Below are positions 12,434 to 27,474 of a stretch of DNA of 64,000 nt, piece after piece. The DNA lies in NCBI GenBank assembly GCA_016987375.1, contig PJRA01000048.1, positions 2,715,695-2,779,694 on the forward strand, read 5' to 3'. The notes beneath the pieces were generated by a model that was given only the letters and a program-made list of their open reading frames with translations, was not told the origin of the DNA and made no database searches. Numbering within the stretch: the stretch's first letter is position 1; each line of letters begins with the position of its first letter. The DNA is from Brachionus koreanus. Its lineage: Eukaryota; Rotifera; Eurotatoria; Ploima; Brachionidae. Position numbers and translations under genes: made by a program.

Positions 12434-15400
12434 TTCTTGAATTATCAGCTTATATTTTCATTTTATCTAAATTTCTAAGCGATTAAATAGACAATAAGTG
12501 CAAGAATTTTTTTCTAATTTTTTGAATTAAAATTGAATGATTTTCAAAGCGGTGATGATATTCATATGTCGTTTTTCCACTGAAAAATGAAAAAAATTTA
12601 CTAAGATTTAATTCAATTAGAATTGCTAACAAAATTTTTTTTTTAAAATTAATTCAATTGATTAGAGCAAAAAAAATTGTTGCCTTAAATAGCAGCATTT
12701 AATGACGCTCTGCGCAAATAATTTTCCCTGCTACTGAAAATTTCAAAGCTCGTTTTAATACCTGTTATTTAAATTAAAAATTGATTTTTTTTAAATGAAA
12801 CTAAAATGGTAATTTCTGTTTCTATTACATTTAAATTGCAAAATCTTTTACCTGAATGAGATTTTTTTCTAATCAGCTTTAGCTAAATATTACACTAATT
12901 GTTCTTCATCAATGTTTGAGCAAAAATTTCCAATAAATTTTATTTTTTGATTGTTTGAAAAAATTTGAAAAAAAATTCTGTTTGAAAAAAAAAAAAAACT
13001 AAACCTTCGGATATTAAAATATCTAATGCGATTTGAATATAGAATATATATTTAATGAATTTTTAATTGATCTAAAAAGATCTTAGTTCAAGAGAAAAAA
13101 TTTACTCTTAAGGTGGATAAAAGAAATTCATTAGTTGCAAAGCAATGGTTAAGAAAACTCGAAAAAAATGTGACTATTGAAATAAAATAAATAATTATAA
13201 ATATTGATTAATTATCGATCGATAGAAATTTTTCGGATGGGCGAACAAACAAAACTCCTTAATTAAAAGAATCGCAATAAATTTCGTAAATATGTTTAAA
13301 GCAGATTTAAATCATGGATCAATTTACCTAAAGGATACGTGAAAATAAAAAAAAATCAAAACAAATTTTGGCTAGCATTTTTGGATTTGCGCGTATGATT
13401 ACTAGAAAATTCAGGTTTTGCATGAAGCCATCGGACTTAATCAGTAATTATTCTATTTTCGTCTAAGTGAAAAATTTCAAGTGTCGTTTGAAATCAATAA
13501 CAGCAATCTCAATGTAGTCGAGAATTCATAATTTATTTTTTGCTTTCAACTAAAACACATATTGCAGTAATTTTTTTGTAAAATGTCTGCCTCAAAAGTT
13601 CTTAATAAAATAAGCATGTAATTAAAAATTTAGCAATTAAAATTCGGTCAAATAGACTCTATTCTATTTGCATTCCACTACTTGTAAATCAGACATTTTC
13701 TAGTCTTGTAAAGTCATGATCTGAAATTTGATCTTTTTTATACATACTCGCGTGCCTAAGTTAAATCTAAAATTTCCTAAATATGATCCTTTTCAAATAA
13801 AACTGCGTACTCATTTGAATAGTCAAATAGCAACCTTGATGAAAGTTTCACTCGGCTTGGATTAATTAATTTCTAATTTGAGTAAAACAAAAGCTTGAGG
13901 ATATGCGAAAAATACTAAGATTCACTGATAATCTTTTATCAAAAAATTAAACTAGGTCGCATTTCTAATTATATGAGTCGTTTTTGATTAAATTTTCAAA
14001 GTAAAATTGAGCTTAAAATTACAACTTCTGACAAACAAAAATATTTTCTCTCGATTGCTAAATTGATAAAATAAGTTATTATGTTTGAAGCTTAAAAAAT
14101 TCAAAATCGAAAATTTTTAATTCAAGTAGTCATTCGAAAATGAAATCAATCAAATAGCTTTGCTTTGATCCATTTGACTGGAAATGCTCAAAAATACTTT
14201 TTTAGGATAATTTCTAAACTAGAATAAAACAGTTAGATACCATAGAAATAAATGCATACACAACTGATCATCTTATTTATTTGAATACTTCAAAGAAAAT
14301 TTTGTAAACAATTTCTGTATGAAATTAAAATTAATATTAATTTTAGTCTCAAATCTCTTTTGGATTTAGTAAAAATCAAATTTCTATTTTAGATTTGATA
14401 CGGCTGTCTTTTAACTCATTAAAAAAAAATATTTCAGCCATTTTTAGCCTAAAATTTTAAGTCCAAAATTAATTTAAAATTTGATTTGGATGTTGATTGA
14501 TAAAAATGAATATAAAAAAATATCTAAAAAATATTATGCATTTGTATTTTGAAGCCTTATTTTAAATTTAAATTTACAAAATTAATGAATTGATTGATTT
14601 TGAATAAATAAATTATTTAGCATTCTGAAGATTAAAATCACGCGCTGCAAAATAATTAAATCTTTCTAAAAATTAACCAACATAAAGGGGAAAATAGTAT
14701 AGATTCAACAGATGTGAAAAAATGCAATTAAAATATTAGAAGAATTATATTATTTAATCGGTTAAGCTAAAAAGATTATTAAAGTTTGTCTAAACTTGAG
14801 TTCTAAATAGATATTTTGCTTGGCAACTATTTTGAAAGTAACTAAAATAGCCATTTACAATAGGTCTATTTATTAAATAAAGATAAAACTGTTTTTTTTT
14901 ACAACCGTAGCAACTATTTGGTTAGGATAATGCAAAATTTCAATTCAAAAATGCTTTAAAAAAGCAAATATTCTAAGTATTGGTAGCACTCATTTGTTTG
15001 ATTAGGTCTCTAAATACTGCAAGTCTGATTGAAATAATTAGCTCGTGGTTAACGGAAATAAATTTTCTCTAAGAATATTCATCAAATAAAAGAAAAAATA
15101 TAAGCATTTAAATCATATCGGACATGAAAGCATAGGAATATTTTATAATGGGAAATTTATTATAAAGCGTCTAAAAAATTACTTAAAATAAAATAAACTA
15201 CATAAAAAGCTAAATAAAGGCTAAAATTCAAAAAATTAAACAAATTTGATCTTTAACTATAAATGCAAATTACTTAATGAATTAAGTACTCGAAATTTTT
15301 AAAATATACTTTTTTGTTGAGTTAAATTTCAAGTGTTAGTCACAAAAGTTGATCGTAACGATAGAAATATCAGGAAATTTTTTAGTTCAAATTTAGCCTA

Positions 15401-18400
15401 AGTTATTTATTATTGATAAAAAATTGATTTTAGCCAATATTCTAAGCTTTTAATCTAAATATTATTAGTTCTTTAATATTCCTATGAATATTCATAATAT
15501 TGATTTAAAATATTGCGTAATACTATATGCGTTTAAATTTATGAAATAAGATTTTATTCCATTCTAGATTTAAGAAATTAAATCCCTTTTGCCTCTTTGA
15601 ACCAATTTAAACAATTAGAGTAATTTCAAGAACTATTATTTGAATATTTAAAACTTAAAAATCTAAATCAAAATCTAACTTTTAATTTGAAGATTTAATA
15701 ATCAAAAAAAAAAAAATTTTTGTCATATTCATGATTTATTATTTAATATTATTTTAGTTTTGAATTTATACTCGAAATAATTAAAGTAATACCCTCTAGC
15801 TTAAACTATTTTAATTTTTCAATTAGATTAAGTAATCTTAACATTCTAAATTATTTAGGTATAATAAAATAGTTCGAAAATGAAAAATATTTTCCACTTA
15901 ATAAAAGAAAAAAAACATGACAAATGAACAATAAAATGAGCAAATTTTTTTTTTACAATAATTGTATTGTAAATTTTTAGAATAAAAAATATTTTTGTTT
16001 ACAATTTCTATTGATAAAAAAAATTAATATTCTATCTGGATTTGTTTGAGTAAAAAATCTCTAGCTCCTTTAATCATTATCTAGATTTTTTGAGTAAATA
16101 TTTTTAAATTGGAAAAAAAATCACTAGAATTACAAGACAATTTAAAAGTAACATAAAGCGCTCGAAATCCTATTAATCATTTTGAATTTTTTGAGAAAGA
16201 GCGTGGAAAACACGAAATGCGAACCTAAAGTTTTCAGCTTGAAGTCTCGGAGAATCTAGTTTAAGCTAACAAATGCTAAATAATATGGTTTTTTTATTAT
16301 AAATAAGTATATAACAGAAATTTTCTTATCAAAAATGTCATAGTTATCCCAAATCCTAAACTTTTAGATAGACCATAGGATGCAAATTACCTGGATTAAT
16401 AAAATCAAAATTCTTTCAAAATGTCATTTATTCAAATTGATTTTCAATTTTTTTTTTTGTTAACTTCATTATGCTGGATTAGTCTAAACGTAGAATTTAT
16501 TTAAACTAAATAAAAAAGAATTGATTAAAGAGAAAGATGATGATTGTTAAATGTTAAAATTCTATCTCACTAGGAATCTGATTGTGTTGTTTGAGTCTCG
16601 ACAAAAAATAATTTTTTTTTAATTCATCGGAAAACTTTTTTATTTTAAATTGACCAAGAGTGAATTTAAATTTTTTGAAATATTATTTAGCCTCTTGCTA
16701 AACTAATTTTATCTAGTGATTCCCATGATATTCAAATTAATTTTAACTCAAAGAACTGAACTCGAATAATTCATGATCAAGACTTCAAAGCGTACGCATA
16801 AATTGAAATTTATTTCGATGGACTATTAAAGATTTCGCTAACAACCAAAATAATATGAGCTTTACAAACGTTTCAATTGAAACCTTCGTTAAAACTACAC
16901 AAATATATAATAAAAATAAGAAAAATTTTTAAAAAGTTGAATTTAATTTGAAAATATTTATTTTATTAAATGATTTTCTCAAAAATATAAAAATTAAAAA
17001 TTATTCAAATAAAATACTATAGAATTTCAATTTGTTTAAATCTGATACTCACCTTTATATTTATTTAATACTTTAATTTATTTATTAATACGAGCATCAA
17101 ATCATTTTTTTTAAACGATAATGAAAAAATAAAAATTAATTGACTCAGAATTAAATAATCAGAAAAATAATGTTTTTTTTTTCCTTTATAAATACCTAGA
17201 AAAATAATTTTAAACATAAATATATATCAATTTCTAATAATAAATATCCATATCAATGTTTTATGCTTTTAAATTGCAATTTTTCTTTTTTATCTTAAAA
17301 GCTCATTAATCAAATAATATTTTAAATTATTGATGTTTTGCATTCACTTAATATTAAATATCATTTGAATTTAACAAAAACCTTTTAATGGTTTAAAAAA
17401 CTTGATACGTGGTTTTTTAACTCTTTTCATTAGAAAAAAAAAGTGAAAGTTTAAATTCCAGCTTATTTTAATAATTTACTATGGCTAATATTAGTAAAAA
17501 AAAACAAAGAATTCATGAAAGTTTATTGAATAAACATTATTAACTTACGTCGCATCCCCATTACTTTGGTTTTAAGGTTCGTGCAGGTCAAAATTACAGC
17601 ACTATCTGAATTTGACTTTTTTTAATGTGAAAACTTAGGAATATATTATAATTTTTAACGATCAAAAAAAAATTTTCCGTTCTACCCCTTTTCATTATTA
17701 AAAATTAAATATTAGTTCACTATTTTAACTCGCATAACCCCAATTTTTTTTTGCAGAATCAGAAACCAGAAATTATCTGAACAAATTTTTAACTAACTTT
17801 TTTGACTGAAGAGAATAATTTTGACTAAAAAGTATCAATAATTAAAAAATTGAGAATTTTTAATTTTCACTTATTTATTACAAAAAAAAAATTCTAATTC
17901 TTTACACAACTAATTTTTAAGAAGTTAATCTTTAAATTTAAATCAATTTTTTTTTAAATCTAAGTTTTATTTTTTGATTAAATAAATTAAAACTATTAAA
18001 AATTTGGATTGATCATCTTTAAAAATTTATACTTAGACATGAGTTTTTTAGACCTAAAAGGATACAGGTAACAATTTTTGAATTGATCTTTGAGACTAGA
18101 AATTTTTCGCTATACGTAAAAAAGTATTGTTAATTATAAAATGTTGTTCGATAAATAACTCATCGAATTGTGAATCATAATTTAAAATTTTTCAGAATTA
18201 GTCTTCTTTTCATTAACAGACTTCTTAACTGAATAAATTTCAATTTCAAACAATTATTTGAAAATTTAAATATTAAAAAAATAATTTGATACCAGATGAC
18301 CAAAAAATTGTGGTCTTCTTCGATCTTTTATAAAAAATATTGGGTTAATTATTTTTTATGCTTATGAATAAAATAAACGTGATCTTGAAATCGTTTTGAG

Positions 18401-18592
18401 AGTTAAATTTCAGCTAACTAAAACAACATTCAAAAGCAAACTATCACGTAGTAAAAAAATATCAGCAATGTGCAATCATTTTTAGTTTTATTGTTTAGCA
18501 CCATGCCTGTAAATCTAATATGACATTACTCATCTTGTCAAATACATGATTTTTCGTTTAACACAAGACAAGTATTAAATGTAAAAAATCAA
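12434..18592. other. Gene desert, AT-rich
   Basis: More than 6 kb with no open frame above noise on either strand and no clear splice-linked exons. Composition is uniformly AT-rich. It includes the Dixin promoter region just right of 12434. I see no RNA gene. Confidence 0.5.
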
Positions 18593-18900
18593 TATGTTTT
18601 CATAGGCACACTAGAAAACAACCCATCCTTACAGCTTTTAATCGATCCTGACCAAGAGCAGATTTTCCAACAAGACGGCGCACACTGTCAACTAGGTAAA
18701 AAATTGGTCTAGATAGCATGATTTTAGAGTTTTCCAATGGTATCCAAGATCAACGGATCTCAATCCAATTAAAAATTTATGGCCATATATTGACTAAAAA
18801 TTGCTGAATTGTTAGGATAATTTTAAAATTGCAATTGCTTTAAATGGTCGACTGAATTCAGTCAATCAAAAGTTGATGTAGCATTAATGAATAAAAAAAA
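18593..18900 (+). pseudogene. Tc1-like transposase remnant
   Basis: A decayed DDE transposase segment. One frame encodes IFQQDGAHC, the second catalytic Asp motif. After a stop and a frame change, WYPRSTDLNPIKNLWPYID follows, matching the Tc1 SPDLNPIENLW motif. The catalytic Glu is replaced by Lys, and stops interrupt the frame. This is an inactive Tc1/mariner-superfamily copy. No terminal repeats could be paired around it. Confidence 0.8.
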
Positions 18901-20368
18901 TTAAATCGATTTTTCACCGATGAGAGTGAGCAGATTCGTAATGTTTCATTAATGAAAAATAAAAATTACATTGGCTTTTCATTTATTTAAATTAATAAAT
19001 ATAATAAATCAATTTTTTTCCAGAGTTTATAGAAAGATGTGGATTTAGATTTTTAGTATTCATATTTATGAAATATTAATAATATTTTAAGAATAATTTG
19101 GGAAATTCAAATGTTTATTTTTTTATCATTTTTAATGTTAAGTCTCTCAAATGTTGATTTTTATATTTTGATAAAGGGGAGCCGAGTTATTTATCTAGTT
19201 TTATTTAGCCTCAAGGTTCTTTATTATCATATAACAAATAAGAATAACCAGCAAAAATTGTCAAAAAAGAATTGACAATTTTCTATTATTTTTTTCAAAA
19301 ATCATGATAAAATTTAAATATGGGAGAAAAGGCTCTTGATATTGCGAGTAACGAATCCAGAAATATAAATAACAAAAATTTAATCTCGAACAGTATTGAA
19401 TTTTTTATTAATTGCGAACTTTTAGAATAATTGTTCAATTGTGCAGTCATATAAAGAGAGAATATCGTTGGGCCTTGTTGTTTTGCGTTTGGTTATTAGT
19501 TTGTTTATGTTACAAAATTTTCCTGAACGATTTGATATTGAGAATTCCATTTTTTATCAATTTTGATTAATTAAAAAAATATCCTTTTAATTGGCTGATT
19601 TAAAAAATGTTTAATACACTTACCTTGTTGTGCAAAGCTGGTATATTTGGTGAAATTTGTTTTATTAAAATGTGAGGAGGTTTCAATAAAGATCCTTTGA
19701 ATTTACTTATTTACAAAACTCATAAAATAACTTAACGTTTATCTAAGAGCATTTATCTTAATATTATTCAAGCATACAGTCAGAGTTCATTGAAAGTTCA
19801 AGTTAAGACTCCTCCTTTTTTCGCTATTTAAAAAAATTGGTTTCGAAGCAAGTCACCTCTAAAATCATTGATTAATTTGATGATTTATTGATGATCTGTG
19901 CTAATTCATCGATAAATCATTAACTAGCTTCTGACTGGATCAATTAATTGGTCCATGAAAATGGTTGAAAATTCAGACTGAAATCTGTAACAATTTGATT
20001 CCTTCATTCCAATAAAAAAAAGGCTCGAAGCCTTCGTAAAATCAAAAGGCAGTCATTTTGAAGCTTAAAATGATTCTAACTTTTTATGTCATATTTTTGG
20101 CTTGTTAAATAACAAAATTTTTTTCTTTCTTTCCCTTTCTCATGCTATTTGTATATTTTCGGTATTTGAATAAATAAAAAAAAATGTGGATTTTTATTTT
20201 CTTTAATGATCCACAAATTGAAAAATAAGACAACGAAAAAAATGTTTTATTATACATTTTTGTGACATACTGTATATATTAATTAACTGTTTGTAATATT
20301 TCTTTGCCAATTAGTCAAAATATCTTAATAAAAAAAATTCAACTAGATTATTTAACATTTTTATTTAT
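18901..20368. other. Intergenic, 3' flank of DDX51
   Basis: AT-rich, with no gene seen. A weak palindrome lies at about 19877-19925 (GATGATTTATTGATGA and TCATCGATAAATCATT). Confidence 0.4.
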
Positions 20369-21910
20369 TTAAGTAGTTTTTTTTAATTTTTTAAAATTTT
20401 TATTCGCATTCGAATGATTCGAAATTTTTCGCTTTTTAAATCCCTTATTAGAGCTTTTTTCAGCATTAGTGTCCTTTTTCTGTTTATGATCTAGTACATC
20501 TTTTAATTTATCAAGAGAATTTTTATAATCATCAATAAGATGCTTGAGCATGCTCTTTTGAATCTTTATCTCTTTTATCTTGTGCTTATTATTGTTTTCT
20601 TCTTTTTCCGATGCACCGATGGGCTCTATCATTTTTTTGAAAAAATAAACTTCTTTATGCTCCAAAAAAGTTATTACCATTCCACTTTTTCCGGCTCGAG
20701 CTGTTCTACCAGCCTTATGAATATAGGCACTCAAATGCTTCGGTGCATCATACATCAAAACATAATCAACATTTTCCAAATCCATGCCTCTGGCCATCAC
20801 ATCTGAGCATACTAAAACATCTAACTTGCCCTCTTGAAATTTCGACTGTATTCTTTTGCGTCTGGCCGAATGTAGAGCAGATGAATATTCAGCTGATGTT
20901 ATATTGTTCAATTCAAAAAGCTTATTAAGTCTTTTAGCAGTTTCTTTTGAGTTCACAAATACAAGCATCGGCTTATAACTAAGGCTTTTTATAAGATGAA
21001 TAGCTACTAAGGGTTTTTGTTGGAGAATAACTTGAATAAATATTTCTTTTAGCTCGCTTGGAACGCTCACATCTGCCATGTCTTTTGAATCAAATTTTCT
21101 AGCCTCATTCATTTTTTCATCTATTTTTTTACCATTTTCAGACAAAGTTTCATCTTTGGATAGTTTTTCAGCTCCAAAAGAAAAATAAACTGGCTGAAAA
21201 AGTCTCATTTGCTCCAAATTTTCCGGATTGCGAGTTAAAGTGGCTGATAAAAGAATTTTCTGAAACGGATAGATTCTATTTTTGTTCAACATTAAATTAT
21301 TAACATTTAGAGTTTCATTATTCAATAAAATTCTCTTTGATTCTTCACATTGACCAAAAATAGCCTCGTTTAACAAAGTCAACCAGTTTTGCTTTATTTG
21401 TTCCATAATTCGATCACACTCGTCAAGAACTAAATATCTCAAGTTTTTTAAATCAAAATTTTTTGTTTTTTGTATATGATCAACTAAACGACCAGGTGTG
21501 GTTACAATAATATCAATTAGACATTTATTGAATTCTTCGTTTATTAATAGAGATTGCTCTCTTGAAAATGGAACTTTGTTTGATAATAACAAACATTTTA
21601 GATTATTTTGATGGTTGTCTTCACTTTCACTGATAAGATTAATGCCTTGTTCATCTTGAATGCACGACCTGAAAACACTGTAGACCTGTTCCGCTAGATC
21701 ACTTACTGGAAGAATGACCAATGCCTTGCAACTTGGAATTATTCTTGTCTTTAGACTTTTTATAATCGGAAGTACATATGTTAAGGTTTTGCCACTACCA
21801 GTAGGAGCTAGTACACAAAGATCATTAGGATACAAAGACTGAGTTTTTGTCTGATTTAATATGATCGGTATTACCTGTTTTTGAACAGGAAAAAGATGAT
21901 CTAGCTTCAT
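20369..21910 (-). CDS. DDX51: DEAD-box RNA helicase DDX51/Dbp6 family
   Basis: A single exon of 513 residues, starting at the ATG at 21910; the open frame extends five codons further without another ATG. The family is a nucleolar ATP-dependent helicase needed for 60S ribosome biogenesis. Visible motifs are a Q-motif-like FPVQKQVIP, motif I APTGSGKT (35-42), TTPGR (137-141), motif II DECD (163-166) in place of the usual DEAD, SAT in LSATLT, a SADVMARGMD-like motif V (VCSDVMARGMD), motif VI HKAGRTARAG, and a Lys-rich C-terminal tail. Vertebrate and insect orthologues are longer at the N-terminus, so either that disordered part is missing here or it sits on an unrecognised upstream exon. Confidence 0.9.
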   Translation of the reverse strand: MKLDHLFPVQKQVIPIILNQTKTQSLYPNDLCVLAPTGSGKTLTYVLPIIKSLKTRIIPSCKALVILPVSDLAEQVYSVFRSCIQDEQGINLISESEDNHQNNLKCLLLSNKVPFSREQSLLINEEFNKCLIDIIVTTPGRLVDHIQKTKNFDLKNLRYLVLDECDRIMEQIKQNWLTLLNEAIFGQCEESKRILLNNETLNVNNLMLNKNRIYPFQKILLSATLTRNPENLEQMRLFQPVYFSFGAEKLSKDETLSENGKKIDEKMNEARKFDSKDMADVSVPSELKEIFIQVILQQKPLVAIHLIKSLSYKPMLVFVNSKETAKRLNKLFELNNITSAEYSSALHSARRKRIQSKFQEGKLDVLVCSDVMARGMDLENVDYVLMYDAPKHLSAYIHKAGRTARAGKSGMVITFLEHKEVYFFKKMIEPIGASEKEENNNKHKIKEIKIQKSMLKHLIDDYKNSLDKLKDVLDHKQKKDTNAEKSSNKGFKKRKISNHSNANKNFKKLKKTT

Positions 21911-24280
21911 TATAAAATTGACCAAAATTTTTAGTTTTTCAGCATGAATTTAATTGTAAGTAGTTTGCGTTTAAATTTTAAGCATAATTTGAAATTTTCA
22001 GGTATAGCAAAAAAATATGTCTTAAAATTTTTTTGATTCAAAAATAATAGTTAGTTAAGTTTTTTTTGAATCCTTAGTTTTTTTTTTAATAAAAAATCAA
22101 AAAACAAAATTTGTTTAAGCTATTTCTATTCTCTCAATTCAAATATTAAATGCATAAATAAATCATTATACTTAAAAATTGCAAACTTTTAGTTCATTCA
22201 TTTTTAAAATGTTTTTTTTTAGTTGAAATTTTAAATTGTTGAAAAAAATGTTCGCTTAAGAGGTTTGTTGATGTTAAATTTTAAAATTTCACAGCAAGAT
22301 TTTATTTTGATTCATGTTATATAGTCGAATTTGCTTTTTTCGTAACACATTTTTTTTGATATTTTAAATTGCGCCTCGAAAAAAACACACCCCTATTGGC
22401 CTCGTTAATTCAATCTTATCATGCCTTATTTATTCATTTTTTGCATAATAGCAAATAACTTTGTTTCGGTTTGAGCCTTTGAAAAAAATATATTGTTTAA
22501 AATTTAAGACTTTGATTATTTGAAAAATTTGAATAAGAGTTATATAATAATATTTTTTAAATAAAAATTTTTATTATAAATAGTTAAAATAAAAATTTGA
22601 CTTAAATAAATATCAACACCCTCTTTTTTTAATGGTTATTTGGTTTCATGCATAAGTATAAAACTTAATTTTATATTTCATATTTAAAAAAAAAATTTAA
22701 TGCTTGAAATAAGTTTATATTTATCTGATTGTTAAGGATGAAATGAGTTTTAAGATGAAGCAAGAAAAAAAGATTAACAATATATCTAAATTTATACTTA
22801 CCAACTATAATTATAAATATGTATATAATTGATTTAAAAAAAAATACCATGTGCTTTTTGCAATTTATAAAGATTATATTAACTGGCCTATAATATCGTT
22901 ATTTTGAGACTATTTTTTTAGTTATACTGTAATTTGAACAGTGTATAAGTTTTTTAGACTAGTCAAGTAGACTTTTTAAGCTTGTCTAGCTTTAAGAGTT
23001 CAATTTTGAATGCTTATTAAGTCTATTAAAAAAAATTTTGACTCAATTCATAAACTAAGTTAGTCACATACTTTATGGTTTGTATATCAATTAAGATCAT
23101 CAATGTTCATATACTAAGCTTTTGAAATTTAATTTGAACATATAAAATGAAAGATAGTATGGCAGAAAATTAAACTGCTTAATATAACTTTAAAATAAGA
23201 GAGAATTTAATATCTAATAAAAGAGACATGAAACACCCTATTTAAAGTAATCATTGAAATTATTTAATTTCGTAGTTTTAAAATTTTCAGTTAAAATGCA
23301 ATTTTAAATTTGCTTAGTAATGCTGATATTTATGATGTTAAATGTCATCATTGAAGAATATGGATACTTTATTTTCATCCAAAAAGTGTTTTCTATCCCA
23401 TGGACTACTTATCATTAAATCTAAAAGCTAGCTTATTAATCTAAAAAGATGATAAATTTTAAGATAATTGTACTTTCTATTTTTTTAATTTTTAATTTTT
23501 ACATAATGAGAATTATTGCATGCTTTTGTCCTTTTTTTTGCAGACTTAATTTTTTATTCTGGTCAATAAACTATGATTTAAACTTGATAAGATAATGATT
23601 ATTCTTTTTCAGCAAAATTGAAGCGATAAACTTGATATATTTAAGATAATTAAAAAAGTGAAGAAAGCATGAAAATAAAGATTTTTATCATTTAAATTAA
23701 ATTCGCATGTGACCTTAACGCTTTTTATTTAAATGCTTCTAATGTTAAATTTGAATTACTGATTTTTAGAAAAAATTACAATAGATTTTAACAAAAATAA
23801 AGATAAACGTAATAGTTTTATTTAAATCAGCCAGCATTATTTTTTTTTTCATTATTTTATCATCTTTTAAATAAAAAAATTTCTATGTTTTTTTTTTAAT
23901 ATAGTAATATTTAGTAGGTTTTTTTTTATTGTAGTTAAAAAAATTTAATTCTTTTTTTAATCTAACTTAACATTCTTTCTTTTTTTTTTAAAAGTGTATT
24001 ATTTTTGTTTATTTAAATATTTAAGCGCATTGAGCTAAAAATAAATTAAAAAATTAAATTTTTTTATTGATAAATTAAAGAATAAAACTCTAATTTTAAG
24101 ATTTTTAGTAAATATTCTTATTTCTTTTTAAATAAAGAAAAATTAGATAAAATTTTGTAAATTTAATTTAATTTTCTGTCTAATTTTAAAAATGATTTAT
24201 ATTTCAATGCAATGAAAATATAATTTTTTTAATTTATTTATTAGAGCAAATTAAAATTGTACTAAATTTTGTTCCTAAAA
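21911..24280. other. Divergent intergenic region DDX51/TDO
   Basis: About 2.4 kb of AT-rich DNA between two divergently transcribed genes. No gene or recognisable repeat is seen. Poly(T) and poly(A) runs become frequent from 23.8 to 24.25 kb, just upstream of the TDO start. Confidence 0.45.
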
Positions 24281-25827
<1,547 letters not shown>

Positions 25828-26730
25828 GAGATCTCTAGGAAAATTATGGAATTTTAATTTTTTTTTTATTTCAGATCTGATTTGATTTTTTTGTCTTAAA
25901 TAGAATCCCATATTTGATATATTCTGACCATTATAGCAAACTTTTAGTTATTTTTTTTTTAAATAAACAGTTCTTTAAAGAAAATTATATTTTTTTAAAG
26001 TAAATTAAGGAAAGATTTTTCCCAGTCATTTTGGAACTTCTATTTATCTATTTGCATTTTTCTATGTAAAATTATACATTATTGACAATTATGTTGTAAA
26101 AAAAAAATTCAATTTATTAAATTTTGTTCGAAAATGTTTTTATGTTTATGCAAAAAACTCTGTTTTGATAATTGAAGACAAAAATGATTTTTTATTATCC
26201 AAATTTTACTTTATTTAAATATTTAATTGAAACTATTAGACTTGTGTGGATTATCTTTTAAATTTGATATAATTGCACTATAGTGAGATTAATGAAATTA
26301 AGTAATGAAAACAAATCGAGCTTTTAAAAATTCAAAAAAAAAAAACTAACGACAAAAACTTATTAGTATAAATTTTTAGAAAAAATAATTTACTTATATT
26401 TCTTTCAAGCTATTGAATATAATTTCAGAATCTATTTTATTATAATTTTAAATTAAAATAAACATGATTGTTATAAGATGAGACAAATAAAAATAATGTT
26501 TGCTATAATAAAGGATACATTCATTTCCCTATTCTATATCATTTAAAAATATATTACATAAAATTTAGCGTTTTTTTAAAAATGGATATTTTTGATTTTT
26601 GCATCTTTTAAATTATAGAACTCTAAGTCAGTTTATATATCAAAATAAAAAGAATTGAATGCTAGTCAAAAATATACGCCTAACTGTTTGTTTATTTAAT
26701 TTTATAAAATTTTTATTATTTAAATGAAAA
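25828..26730. other. TDO 3' flank
   Basis: AT-rich 3' UTR and spacer with AATAAA-type motifs near 25960. It contains one copy of a dispersed repeat at 26535-26620, annotated separately. No gene is seen. Confidence 0.45.
26535..26620. repeat. Dispersed repeat, copy A
   Basis: About 86 bp, nearly identical to 29763-29849 in the same orientation. The shared core includes TTTAAAAATATATTACATAA and AATGGATATTTTTGATTTT. Too complex to be chance low complexity. It lies about 110 bp left of a mariner-like ORF relic. Confidence 0.75.
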
Positions 26731-26955
26731 TTGAAAATGAAAATTCTGAAATTTTTTGTGTTATTACGTTATTATTTAAACAAATTCCAACCAGCAACAG
26801 CAGTAAATCGTAAAATAGTTCTAATTGAAGGCAAAATAGTACTAAATGTTCAAGATTGGTTTGAAAAATTTAATATTAGTGATACCAGTTTTCGAAGACC
26901 AGAAAGACTAGCCAAAAATCAATCAAAATGCTCTGTTGATAAAAGCAAGCCGTAG
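26731..26955 (+). pseudogene. Mariner-like transposase, N-terminal relic (copy 1)
   Basis: A 74-codon open frame whose part VQDWFEKFNISD resembles the helix-turn-helix segment of mariner transposases (…RWFxKFRSGD…), followed by a basic RRPERL…SVDKSK stretch. A second diverged copy at 39172-39391 shares the same layout. No catalytic domain follows, so this is a truncated transposon copy rather than a host gene. Confidence 0.5.
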
Positions 26956-27474
26956 GTTTATACTAGTCAATGCATTGATTATAAGAATCTATTTAAAAAA
27001 AAACTTCTAGATGAATGATTTTTCAGATAGATCATTACTTTTGATTAGAAATTTACTGCTCAAGCATTTTACTTTGATAATCCTTTAAATTTCTTATAAA
27101 AAGACTGGTTTAAATTTCTGGAAATTTTCCTTTAAACTAGCATACTGTAAATTTTTTTGATTCTTTCAAAAATATATATTTCTGAATGTCTTGAAATAAT
27201 GGATAGAATTTAAAAAAAACTTTTTGGGTTAAACTTAAAAATTTTTCATTTTAATTTAAAATCTTATCTTCTAAAAAATTTTAATTTTGAAAATTTTATT
27301 TATCCTTTGAAGAATAAGCAGAAATTGAAATAAATCAATTTTCTTTTGTATGCTTTTTAAAAATTTGAAATTTCATGAAAAAAGCAATTTCAATTTTAAA
27401 CTTATTTTTGCACTTATTTAAGCTCTTAAAATAATTTAAAAACATCAAAATTATCAGTTTGCTTAACAAATATT
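26956..27474. other. Spacer and promoter area of TFIIF beta gene
   Basis: AT-rich, with no gene or repeat seen. It must hold the promoter and 5' UTR of the GTF2F2 gene that starts at 27475. Confidence 0.4.

Noticed and set aside
19877..19925. Short palindrome as a regulatory element
   Set aside because: Imperfect, AT-rich and expected by chance in such DNA.
20540..20928. Plus-strand frames inside the DDX51 gene
   Set aside because: Antisense shadows of conserved helicase motifs.
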